Source: Takakia lepidozioides (lineage: Eukaryota; Streptophyta; Takakiopsida; Takakiales; Takakiaceae). From it: DNA of 64,000 nucleotides. Position 1 is the first letter of the stretch, and every line of letters begins with the position of its first letter. The notes beneath the pieces were generated by a model, which saw only the letters and a list, made by a program, of their open reading frames with translations, did not search any database and was not told the DNA's origin. The translations under genes were made by a program, and so were the position numbers. The stretch spans positions 37,758,001 through 37,822,000 of the forward strand of contig CM060733.1 of assembly GCA_030704615.1 (NCBI GenBank). Direction: 5' to 3'. Shown one piece after another: positions 53,700 through 64,000 of this stretch.

Positions 53700-54995
53700 A
53701 ACCAGGTTTCATATTGAAAGAGAGAAGGGGATTCACCATGCATGGAACTTACAGTGACTTTGTGAGGAGGCAGAGGAGGAGGGACCAAATGATCTGGAGT
53801 AAGCTTAGGATGTGAGGCAATATCACCCAAGGTGCCTTCCTTGTCATCAAAGTGAGGGAAGGTGGCCACGACAGTAGCATATGCTGCAGCTTCAGCGTGA
53901 GCAGCTCGGGTGCAGATAATCTTCATTGCCAACTTCATCCCTGCAGAGTGCAACTGCATCGCTGAAGGAGGGAGCAGACAGCCTACGCGATGAAGGAGAG
54001 ACCGAAGATGCAGGAGCCGGGAGAGCCAAATGCAGGGTAGAAACCGGGGGAGAGGAGTGTGGCCGCTACAAATCGGAGTCAGAGGCGTCATCTTTGGCAG
54101 AATCCCTTTTCCTCTTTAGAATTGGGCAATCGGCTTTGATGATGACAATTGTGGCAGATAACGCCTAAGCACTCTTCCTTGATCATGATCGAGATAAACG
54201 AGTTGTCCAATGTCGGCAGCTTAAGGGAAGTAGGGATGCGAGCTCCTTCGGGCATCATGACCACGATCTTGGGGACACCGTGGTTCCTGTGAACAAGCGA
54301 GTGCTCACCTATTGCCGATTCAGAATCAATATCAGCGGCCCTGGGGTTGAACACATCATGCACCCGATGTAGGAGCCAAACCGAGCTCCAATCTCGGGAA
54401 GGGAGCGCAGGTAGTTGCCAGGGATAAAAGGTAGCGCAATCACCCTGGGTTTGCAGACTAAACCACCCTTATGCCCCCACTCTGGAGCCCATGGAAATAT
54501 AAACACCTTGCATAATTGGGATTTCCTGTTGTCAAATTTGAGAGCTATCTGCACAGCCTCCCGAGAGATAAACGTGACAGAAAGAATCCCCTGCCGAGGG
54601 AATGGCAAAATTGCTGATGGAGGTCCCCAGTCTTGTCAAGGTAATGTATGATCCATTCGTGGACCCAATCTCGATCTGGGGACCAGCCAAGGAAGTGCAA
54701 AAGAATGCCAAGCTGTTCCAGTTCACGGGTCTGCTCGTTGATGAGGGTCATGTCTAGAAAAGTAACAGATTGGGAGTCGTCAGCATCAAGCTCATTGTCC
54801 CGCCACAAAAGCTCTTCCGCTAGAAGATCAGACGCTTGAAAATCAACTGGCCCCTCACCTAGCAAGGAAGGAAGATCACTGGGTATCACGGGTTTCTTAG
54901 GCCCGATCCACCGCTTAGTAGCAGGCCCAATTCCGTGAGAGCCTGCACTACCAGGCCGACGCCCTTGGCGAGAAGCCCGACCTCTTGGGGCCATG
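53700..54995 (-). pseudogene. LINE ORF1 (nucleic-acid-binding protein)
   Basis: ATG near 54995 begins MAPRGRASRQGRRPGSAGSH, a basic N-terminus. Then come EELLWRDNELDADDSQSVTF, RELEQLGILLHFLGWSPDRD, FISREAVQIALKF with KVFIFPWAPEWG, and near 54150 a C-x2-C-x2 finger-like CLGVICHNCHH. In plant L1 elements ORF1 carries a DUF4283-like domain and a zinc knuckle and coats the element RNA. Frame changes near 54550 and 54350. Confidence 0.7.
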
Positions 54996-55860
54996 GAGAG
55001 AAGATGGAACCGAGAGAAACTACTCGAGAGAAGGAAGGCGAAAGTAGAGAGGTCGAGGCAGAGAGGAATTAAGAAAGACCGCCAGTGGGATAGTAGATAT
55101 ACCCACCATGAGCAAGCACCGGACCCGAAAGAATTGGACAAGATATGAATATATCAGGGAGCGCCGACAAGCACTGGAGCCGCCAGAGAGAAGAAGTAAG
55201 GGCCAGGAGACCCCAAGATTCCCTCGACAAGAGTGAAGATAAAGAGGGGTGGGCACTGGGCAGGGAGCGGGCTCAAATGGGGGGAAACAGAAATTGTTAA
55301 GTAGAGTAGTAACCTGTCAACACAAAGAGAGACCAGCCATCCCAAAACCAGAGAGGCGCCGTTCAGTCTTAAACAGGGGAGTAATGAAGCCAGCCGAAGA
55401 AACAACGGAGAAGAAATGGAATTGCAGAACTAACAAGAGAACTAGGAGATGGAGATCGCACCGTCAGAGAAGCGGGGATCCCTAGTGCAATAGGGATTAA
55501 TCCTTCAGAATAGAGAAGCGGTGGAGATGATTATGGGGAGTGGACAGAAAGCGCATGGAGTCAGAGATCATCGAGAGTCGAAGAACTAGGGAATGAAAAA
55601 GACCGTTGCTTAAACCCCTAAAAGCTCCAAACAAAATTCCACCAGGAGAAGAGGGAGTCAGCAGTAGCGATAATGGGAGCCAGAGATAGAGAAAGGAGGA
55701 GGACACAGGGAAAGGCCAGGGTACCCCAGCAGAAGAGAGAGAGGGCTTAACGGTGGTGAAGCTGAGGCAACGAGAACGGTGAAAAATGGCTAAGCCCTAA
55801 GGAACGCACACACCGCAAATTGCGGAGCAGAAACGCTACATCGCGCCCCCCCCCCTGTCA

Positions 55861-56890
55861 TCTGGATTGTAAATATAACCAAAATAAAAATAAAAATAAA
55901 AAAAATATCTGGGGGTTTTAAAATTTTCCCATCTAATAATTCCAAATAAAGTGTTTCCAGGTCCTCTGTCCCTTATTTATGAAAAAGAAAAGAAACACAA
56001 CAGGGCTTGTAAGCCACTCAAGCCCCTTCACACCATTATCACCTGTCTCTCTGCCTTGGGGCTGGGCTCTGCCACTATCATTGTGAGCATATTCACTTTG
56101 ATGTCGTATAAATCCGGTGTAGAGGGATATCGCGTTATAATGGAATACAGACTAGTGTGTTGGAGATGTAATGTCGAGCAGAAAATTTAACCTTCAATAT
56201 AGAGAGCGGTGACACAATAAAAAGACAAGTGTGCATAAAACATCGTCGGTCGATCAGTCGTTATATCAACAGCTCGTATACCAGTTACATCATACTGCTA
56301 AGAAGGTTATGATGAGGACCAATCCACCTGTACACTTCAAGAAAGAGAAAAAGAGATGATGTATAGCAGGACCTGAAACATACGTGGATCCCATGCCCAT
56401 GGCCCTTAACAATGCCACTATTGCATCCACTGCCCACCTGGCCACTAGCTAATCGACCCTCCCTCTCCTCGTCATGTCCTTTGATCATGCTCCATACTAG
56501 TGTTTTTTTTTTGGTCTTATGCACGTTGCTCAACTCGCGACAAACTGAGCAGTGAAGTGGGCAGTTGTGGCTATAAGGCAGGATTGATCATTGAAAATGA
56601 AGGTGATTTTTACTGCTCATGTGTAAATAAAGAAGGCGACTATGAATTGTCTTGTGTCGAATAGTTTTGGCTATTGTTCAATTTTTACTATACAGTTTTG
56701 GCGATGTGAGTTATATGGTTGTAATCAGATTGGCGAAATTGTACTAGTGTGAGGCAGATTGCATTCATTCATGAATCATGCAAACCCCACCCAAAGCAAC
56801 AATACACACGCAAGCATTACGTATCCAAGTCAATGTCAGAAACCAGAATACAATAAGAGAAAACCAAATAACATGAACAATAACGTACAC
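55861..56890. other. Intergenic stretch between LINE and hAT
   Basis: No supported gene. There is a poly-C tract just outside the LINE (55845-55856), an A-rich tract at 55880-55905, and otherwise unremarkable AT-rich DNA. Confidence 0.5.
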
Positions 56891-56894
56891 TACA

Positions 56895-56975
56895 TTCCTG
56901 GGGTATTTGAACCCCAATCCGTAAGGACTTCTGCCAATCCAACATGAGTGACCTGCACCCTACAACCCAACCCAG
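56895..56975 (-). mobile_element. tRNA-derived SINE head (minus strand)
   Basis: On the minus strand TGCAGGTCACTCATGTTGG (box A-like) is followed about 30 bp later by GGGGTTCAAATACCCC, a box B with an intact stem. It aligns with the head at 62360-62440. Confidence 0.45.
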
Positions 56976-57140
56976 CCTACACATACACATAAAACCACAA
57001 ACGCAATGAACTAAATAAAACCTAGCTCCTGTCTGCTAGACTCCAAATAGTATTGTTGATTTTCACCTGCAATAGAACAAGAATGACCATGCCCAAAGAA
57101 AAAGAGAACATAATTGAAATATGAGAGCAAAAATAAACAT

Positions 57141-59216
57141 TTATGCCATATTGTCATTACTCTTTGTGGCAGCCCCTATGCATTGAAAGCATAGCGAGTC
57201 TTGGCATCTTTCCACTACACAATACACTCTCCGAAAATGGAAAGTGTCAATGGTAAAGAATTTTTGTGCAAACATGCGCACTACAAGTGACAAATGCTCT
57301 GTCAACCGATTCCTGAGCTTTGACTTCACAAAAGTGAGAGTGCTAAATGTGCACTCGTCTTCCACATTGCCTATAACCTGTGATATAGCTATTTCAGCAA
57401 TCTTCATATACTCAGTGATCTTGGCTGTCAACACTTGGGAACTTCCTAAATTTTGCCATAGTTTGGTGAGAGGGTTTAGCTCAATGGGCTTCTCCAGACA
57501 ATTGTTCTTCATTGTAATCTGAAACAAAGAAGCTTGAAAGTCCAAATCTTGAGCATTCAAAAGATCTGGAACAGTCATGTTACCAGATCACTTATGAAAG
57601 CAATATGTCGCCTTGATGATATTGAGATGGTAAAGAAACCTCATGGTATCATGGTGTGTCTAGAATTTGGGGATATACAGTACCCACAGCCTCCATGATG
57701 ACATTTTGGGCTGGAAAACGTCTTTCCAACTCCCTTACAAGTTGTGATGTTGCATCCTTATGAGTTTTAACAACAACCAACACCCTCCTCCAAACCTCCA
57801 AGTAGTAACCCAAACCACTTCCCCAGTCTGAATATTCCGGTGCTTGGCCCAAACATGTTTTCTTTGACACTCAATTCCTAAATGGTTTGTTGAAGCAGCA
57901 GGATTTGAAACCCACAATAATATTAAGGTGGAAAGATGAACCTCAGCCAGACTTCGAAATTCAGCAAACTCGGGGCCTGTAAATGTCGTCGTGGCATCTG
58001 TAGACATAGCATAGAGGTCAAATTGGTAGATTTTCACTTCTGTGATGAACTCAATCACAAATGTGTCACGAGCTTATGCAAACTTCATCAAGGAGTTCAC
58101 AGCTTTGAGCAAGGGCAGTACATAGCACAAACCCAACAAAAGCTCAATATCAACAAGGAGCTTAAGGTTGGAAGCTGGTTTGGCCTCCCCCACGCTGTCC
58201 AACACCATCTTAACCACAAGAGTCTTGTACTCAGGCGCCATAACTTGACTCACAGCTGGTTTGAGCATATTGATCCACTAGGTTTTAATGTTCCGAAGAA
58301 TTTTGTTACTCGTGGTCTCCATCAATTCGGCTAGCTTATGAAATTCAAGATGACGTTTTGGACTATTTGCAAAATAAGAATGCAAGGATTGAAGCAAAGT
58401 CTCCAGCCAATTCACCAAGTTGAGGTCACTCAAAGTTTGGATTGCCAAATTGGTGCGGTGAGCCATACAATGGACCCCCACCATGTGAGGCTTTCTGTTG
58501 CAGTTGCACAGTGAAGCCTGCCCGCAGGCCCTAAAAGACACTCACACCATGTACACCAAATGATATAAGACTTTGGGCCAATTTCTCCCTTGTCAGACCT
58601 CCACCAATCAAGAGGGCTTCAACTATGACTCTCTTCAGTGCATCCGCATTTGCACCATCTACAAGTTTCTCCAACGTGAGCAGTATGGGTATTCTTCACC
58701 AATTTTGGACACAATAAACATGAACAGATGCCCAATTTTGGTTATCAATTGAAATTACCTCATCGCATGATAGTGAAAATGTACCTAGATGCCTTCACAG
58801 CCTTCTTGGTGGCTTGCAAGACTGTTGAATCCATGCATTCCGCCATCTTCCAGTCGCTGTTATCGGACCAATGTTTGTTTGGAGTATTCTTTACTTTTAG
58901 CCGCTTGGAAAGATCTTTGAACCCCTTATAGTCAGTCATGGGCTAGCCTTGGTTAAGGATGTGGAATACAGCAACAAATTGGACCAACTTCCTCTTATCT
59001 TGGGCCACCTCTCCAGCAATTTGCATCTGAATCACTGAATCCCTCAAGGAAGTTGAATATACATTCTTGCAATGTTGGCTCCCTTTATTGTAGTAAAACT
59101 TCTCCACCGGTACTCCAGGCATGACAATTGTTGCCTTCTTCTTACATGCATGCTCAAGAATGGATGAACGTTGGATGAGTGTGGGATGAAAAATTGGCCT
59201 CATGAATGAACCATGG
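57141..59216 (-). pseudogene. hAT-type transposase pseudogene
   Basis: Read leftward: N-terminal ACKKKATIVMPGVPVEKFYY, HWSDNSDWKMAECMDSTVLQ (58870-58810), GVHGVSVF, PHMVGVHCMAHRTNLAIQTL, SYFANSPKRHLEFHKLAELM, TRWISMLKPAVSQVMAPEYK, DATTTFTGPEFAEFRSLAEV, and at the C-terminus the dimerisation domain with VEDECTFSTLTFVKSKLRNR and LSLVVRMFAQKFF. This order (including C-x-x-H-R-x-N-L) is that of plant hAT-like transposases lacking a clear BED finger. At least six frame breaks. TIRs and an 8-bp target duplication were not found. Confidence 0.85.
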
Positions 59217-59339
59217 ATGAATGCAACAACATTTATCCTTATCGATCAGCAGCTGCGCAAGGATCCAAGTGTTGTTGAGTTTTAAATAAATGTATATTAA
59301 TTTGGCAGAAGCTTAATTCCAGCCCAGAAGATCAGGGGG

Positions 59340-59815
59340 GAAAAAAAGTTGGATTTTATTATTATTATTATTGGAAAACTTGCAAATGAACCCAAACCCT
59401 GCTTTGCAAACAAAAGACCTGGCATTTACCCAGCATAGATTTCTAGTCACCTGGAAGAAGGACATGACAACGAATCATAAGTTATGTAGTCTGAGCTTTT
59501 TGTAGATGCAACGACACCTTAATCTAGCACATTCGGGAAAAAAAAAAAAAAAAAAAAAAAAAACGGATTTTTTTTTTAATTTTTTAATTTTTTGGTGGAA
59601 AACTTGCAAATGAACCCAACCCCTGCTTTGCAAGCAAAAGACCTGGCGTTTACCCAGCATGGATTTCTGGTCACCTGGAAGAACGACATGACAACGAGTC
59701 ATAAGTTATGTAGTCCGAGCTATTTGTAGATGCCATTCACCCCAAATAGCACACCAGAAGACCACCCAGATGAAGCTGTCGTCAACGACACCTTAATCTG
59801 GCACATTCGGGGGAA
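59340..59815. repeat. Tandem duplication, about 190-240 bp units
   Basis: GGAAAACTTGCAAATGAACC...AAAGACCTGGC...CACCTGGAAGAA...TAAGTTATGTAGTC...TTTGTAGATGC occurs at 59373-59512 and 59600-59734. The following ACACCTTAATCTGGCACATTCGGG also occurs twice. The second copy contains 49 bp that the first lacks. The units are joined by a poly-A run of about 27. Confidence 0.88.
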
Positions 59816-62175
59816 ACCTAAAAGAAAAAAAAAGAAAAAAAAAAAACCCCCGTTCCATGCTTGCAAGTACTCCATTTGTACTCCTGCAGGGGCTTCGTTC
59901 CATGCCTACAAGTATGCATGAAGACATTTTTTTGGGATAGAGGGGGAGGAGCAGCTTTACTCTCAAGTCATCGCACCACTGTCTGAGGGGTCATCGCATT
60001 CGACCCAAACTGAGAACATTGTGGTGGAGCAGGATCTGGAAGATCCCGATGCTCTAGATGTCGATTCCGATTTCTCATGTGAGTAAGCGAAAGTTCTGTT
60101 GTCGCACTTGACTGACACGACGACGCATCTTTCTGTATTCCTCTTTGGTGCACAAGTTTGGCTAGCATAATATATGTGGAGTTACATTATTGGTATGTAT
60201 TTGCAGGAGTCCCAGGACGCCACGGTTTTTGCCTTTCTTTGCCAACCCAAAATTTTTCCCAAGTCCAAGAGCGGATTTGAATTGCCATGTTATGCGGAGG
60301 CTGCAGCGTGCAAATTTAGTCTCATCTCATCTCCCCCTCCTGTGCTTTACGACAGAGATGGTTTTGTGCAGAGCAGGGCTAGTGTCTTCATAAACAGTTG
60401 TGCCTTCGTTTTGGACACTGACTCCAGTAGTAGTAGATATTCTTCGTCGGAATGAATCGACTGTTTTCAAACGATTTTTATTAAAGCACCAAATGGCCTC
60501 TCCACCTTATTTGCAATTGGGTGTGAGCATCTCTCTCGACTTAAGATACCTGGTAAAAGGACAACCACAACCCTCCTCAGTTGGCCGGGATTCACTTTGG
60601 AGCTCGGGGGATTTGGCAACCACTACTAGAAAATGCTTTTTAATTTTCCATCATCCACAAACTACATTCATCCATGTGCCATTCGTCCAACAGACATTCA
60701 TTCGTCATTCATCTATAACGACCTTGTCTGTATGCATGTTATACTGGCCACTATTCGCAGTAATAAGTCATCTAAGCCGAACAGGTGTCCGCGGTTATAG
60801 GTGAGCAAATCCTGAAGCGTGAGCAGAATTCTGCTCACGGATTTTACTCACGGTTTAGCAATCCCCCATTCCCACAGACCTGACTTCAACCTACAAGCTG
60901 ATAGAGAGTAAGATGATCAAAAGCAGGAAAATGATTGATCACCATTCCAACACTTGCTTGAGAAAGTAATGATTCTTGAGTTAAAACTTGAAGATCACAA
61001 ACCTCACAAATCAGAAATGCACAAAACTCAATGGCAATGACAAAGAGTAGATACTTATTTTTGTAGGCCATGGCGATCCTCAATGCTCAGCCCCACCATA
61101 CTCAGTCATGAATGCAAGCTTAAATCATGTCTTCCAGCCATATCTTTTCTTTACTACTGCCGGCACTCATCCTTCAACTTGTGTGCAATCAACGCCAAAT
61201 CATAGGCTAAATCTGTATCTTAACTGCATGTCCTATCTAGTAAGCTGGTCATGCTGCTACAGAAGGAATGATAAGGTTCCATGGCTATATTAAAACCCTA
61301 TGTGTGAGAGGAGGAGTGAGCGACGATACTGTAAGAATGGGAGGTGGTTGAGCGGGCACGAGCACTTGCTATCAGGGCGGTTGCAGGCTGCCATGAAGCC
61401 TGTCCTTTCGCTAATGTGGGCGAATCGTGGCCCCCCTATGGAGTCCATACTCAATCCTCCTCCTTACTCGACCCTCCATCCCTTCTCGTGCTCCCACTTT
61501 GGCTATGGCTTGCCAAAATGACCTTCCCACATCTTCAACCTCCTCCGTTCTAGAACCCTCCCTAGCATTCCTTGGCATGGATTCCACCTTTCTTTGGACA
61601 GCTTACTAGATGTCCATATTTCTTTGCTTAATTTAAAAAAAAATGAACGATTGGGGTACATACTGGCTAATAAAGTGGTTTATGTTCCCCCTCAAGGCCC
61701 AACCTTTGCTGGGGCTGGTATTTCCTTGAAACAGAAAAAATAAAAATAAAAATGACTCTTCTAACATGTTGCAACTTCACAATGAATTTGATCTCTCATA
61801 GGGCAAGGGTGGGCATGTACGGCTCCCGCATTTCGGCAACTTCAAAATAAAAGACGGTGATGACGATCACAATGACAGGCAAAAAGATGACGATGATTTG
61901 GCACTAAGAACTAGGTAATGGACGTGAGGCCGACCCATTATTTCCGGTAATCCCTTGACATGTGGCGATTACCTCGTTTCGTGTAGAGAGCTCGTGGATG
62001 AAATGAGCACCTTTTTGGATGAAAACAATGTCTTTTTGGATGAAACATAATGATTACAGGGAAGAAATCAATTATTGTGTCATATCTGAGCCTCTAGATG
62101 CAATCTTGACCGTTGAAAAATATCGAATCTGTCCTCTCGTACCCTAAGGGACCCCTTTTCCTGCTGTGCTCCAAT
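59816..62175. other. Region without a supported gene
   Basis: Several short frames on the plus strand (60174-60455 and 60400-60804 among them) have ordinary composition but no recognised motif and no convincing splice structure. Confidence 0.4.
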
Positions 62176-62179
62176 GTAT

Positions 62180-62440
62180 ATATAAGGGAAATACCTAGGA
62201 GCGAACGCTCACAAATCAGGCTCCTTAATTATAGTGAGAGGAGAAAATAACCTCTTTCATAGTAACCTTGCCACGAGGTGCTGAGCACAAGGCTCAAGGG
62301 ACACCGCCCAATGAAAGTAGGAGAAGATCATGCAACACACAACAAGGTAGCAAGATTCAAACCCAAAATCTCATTGATGGCACCCAATGCTCATCCAAGT
62401 GAGCTACCAATTGGTGGTCAAAGATTTCTATTGTCACTAG
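62180..62440 (-). mobile_element. tRNA-derived SINE, most complete copy
   Basis: On the minus strand the head reads GGTAGCTCACTTGGATGAGC (box A) and, about 30 bp later, GGGTTTGAATC (box B). The body follows and ends GGTTATTTTCTCCTCTCACT and then GAGCCTGATTTGTGAGCG. The same body block occurs at 11592-11680 and near 63825. Box spacing and the fused unrelated body are what define tRNA-derived SINEs; they depend on LINE enzymes for mobility. Confidence 0.6.
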
Positions 62441-62702
62441 AACTAGGGCTACACTGTGAACAATGTTTCTCTGGATTGGAAATATATACTATGCAAAAAA
62501 ACATTAGGAACAATGTAACAGTATAATTTAGGCATATGATCTGATGGTATTTTCGCCATATTTAGGCGACGTGGGCTCCTCTGGCAAGTCCCTTGTTAAA
62601 TCTTCCCCATCTTGTCTTACCGTGGATTCACTATTATTAAATTCTTTAGAATGCGAGAGATTGTTAGCCAGTGATGAATAGCCTATAGGGGCCGACATTG
62701 TT

Positions 62703-62790
62703 AAAAAAAAAAACAAAAAAACTTGTAGCCTTATTGGTAAAGTGATGGTAATAGAGGCAATGAGGTGGACGGTTTGATTTTTGATGGGTG
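62703..62790 (+). mobile_element. Possible second SINE head (plus strand)
   Basis: GTAGCCTTATTGGTAAAGTG is box A-like, and GGACGGTTTGATTTT about 25 bp later is a weak box B. An A-rich tract precedes it. The match to the other heads is only partial. Confidence 0.3.
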
Positions 62791-62914
62791 GTAATGTCAC
62801 CCTTAGCTTCTATGATTCGTGTCACTCCCCTATATTGTATTTAGTCATCTTAGTCCATTTCAATCCATTTCAAACTTAGCCAATTTTGGACTTAGTCAAA
62901 TCTCGAGACTAAGT

Positions 62915-63045
62915 GTGGGTTACACCAAATGGAGTTACACTTCTCACCGTGTAGCCCTAAGTAGAGTTACACTCCGTACCGTGTAACCCCAATTGGAGTT
63001 TACTCCTTCTCTTCCATTGTTAGTACCCGTACTGAAGTTACACTC
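62915..63045. repeat. Short tandem repeat with GAGTTACAC units
   Basis: Three to four imperfect 35-40-bp units of the type GTGTAACCCYAANTGGAGTTACACT lie in a row. No coding content. Confidence 0.75.
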
Positions 63046-63814
63046 ATTTCAGTTCTACGTTATTATCAAGACTGGATGAGGAAGATTCAATATGCTGGAG
63101 ACCAGCCCACGCTCTTACATGATGGCACTAGCTTCAAACATTATTCCTATAATTCTCCATTTTATGCGTTGTTTTACTTTTTTGCAGTAACAATATCTTT
63201 GGATGTACTAACAATGTTGACATTCATTTCATTTTCAATATGAATTTGTTTGATTTTGTAGATATGTGATTATAACATATTAATAGATCTACATTTTTAA
63301 CTGTCCAAAATATAGACAAGAGTCAAAAAATTCAATCATAAGAGTTTTGACATTATTACCATTATTATATTTACATGTACTATAATAAATATTAGTAAAT
63401 TAAAACTTGCTTACCACGAAATTAAATTAATATTTGGAAGTGTTACAACATTTACATTGACTATGTGAGCAAACCAAAGAAAAAAGAAAGAAAGAAAGAC
63501 GGAAGGAAAGAAAGACATATTAGAGCAGGTTTGACAAGAAGGATTTTCATAATTCAGTTATTTTTTTCTGGGAAATTTGGGCAGCTTCAATTGATGATGT
63601 GGCCTCCGAAACGTGGCAGAGATTGGATGATATTCCTTTTATTTTATTTTTTAAATTTTTAAATTTTTGGGCAATCCGGGCAGCTTTCTTCAAATGACGG
63701 TGATGATGTGGCGACAATGACACTATGGCACCGGATTCCGCTGCACACTAAAACTAGTCTCCAACCATGGGTCGTCACTAGAATTAAGTTTTTCTTTTCC
63801 CTGTTTTTCCCCTC
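63046..63814. other. AT-rich stretch without a gene
   Basis: A-rich purine run (AAAGAAAGAAAG) at 63475-63515 and a TTTTTAAATTTTTAAATTTTT tract near 63645-63668. Nothing coding. Confidence 0.5.
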
Positions 63815-64000
63815 TTTCAGAAAGGAAACTGGGAACTATGGCTCACAATTCAGGGAGGGGGAAAAGAATGTTCATACAGAGAGCCATGAAGCATTCAGGA
63901 GACGCCATCACCAGACCAAAACCACACAACACTGGACAGGGTAGCAGGAATTGAGCCCCAGACCAGTGGGGTGACACAATTGCACTACTTATCCAACTTC
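63815..64000 (-). mobile_element. SINE copy at the window end
   Basis: GGAAACTGGGAACTATGGCTCACAATTCAGG matches the SINE body. GGTAGCAGGAATTGAGCCCC is the box B side in reverse (GGGGCTCAATTCC), followed by ACTACTTATCC, where box A is expected. The copy reaches the end of the window. Confidence 0.5.

Larger units (their letters stand above)
49560..55860 (-). mobile_element. Near full-length L1-type LINE, frameshifted
   Basis: Read from 55860 to the left: a purine/pyrimidine-biased 5' region (55860-55050), ORF1 (about 54995-53700), ORF2 endonuclease (53524-52580), reverse transcriptase (52555-51640), connection region and zf-RVT (51574-49950), and a tail at about 49900-49560. The order and size (about 6.3 kb) fit a plant L1 element. 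Every domain is recognisable, but at least five frame breaks kill it. The tail matches the truncated LINE at 1580-3345. Confidence 0.85.

Noticed and set aside
62528-62800. 90-codon minus-strand frame
   Set aside because: No motif, and it overlaps a SINE-like head and an A-rich tract.

Overview
This is a eukaryotic nuclear window from a land plant. It has introns with GT/AG borders, plant transposon families and a plant-type auxin response factor (ARF). The PPR-like fragments and the ARF style suggest a non-seed plant (fern, lycophyte or bryophyte grade) with a large, repeat-rich genome. That placement is an inference; no marker settles it.

Layout. 1-3.4 kb: a decayed Ty3/gypsy pol fragment fused to a LINE 3' end, followed by a MITE (second, inverted copy at 22.6 kb). 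4-7.3 kb: unclear genic-looking remnants and a local duplication with an internal inversion. 7.3-12 kb: AT- and C-rich non-coding DNA and a roughly 180-bp repeat array carrying six telo-box motifs. 12.3-20.4 kb: the one host gene I support strongly, a class-A-like ARF with a Gln-rich middle region and a C-terminal PB1 domain; no B3 DNA-binding domain is visible in the window. 20.4-25.8 kb: downstream DNA, MITE, an AACCG-motif cluster and an array of CTTAGGACTCC palindromes. 25.8-27.9 kb: an antisense PPR pseudogene.

27.9-46.1 kb is one decayed chromodomain-type gypsy element: gag, zinc knuckle, protease, integrase C-terminus, chromodomain and both LTRs. It is split by an inserted CACTA/EnSpm-like transposon of about 14.6 kb. 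That transposon carries a broken TNP2-type transposase gene on the minus strand and a divergent TNPA-like gene on the plus strand. An unrelated LINE is nested antisense in a TNPA intron. The transposon also carries host-derived DNA: two copies of pieces of the ribosomal protein eL27 gene with splice-site context, and an FCP1-like HAD domain lying inside the TNPA-like gene. This composite is the most unusual part of the window.

46-64 kb is mostly repeats: palindromic array, T-rich tandem repeats, very AT-rich DNA, a nearly full-length but frameshifted minus-strand LINE (49.6-55.8 kb), a hAT transposase pseudogene (57.1-59.2 kb), a tandem duplication, and several tRNA-derived SINE-like heads. 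Nothing indicates an operon, a CRISPR array or prokaryotic content.
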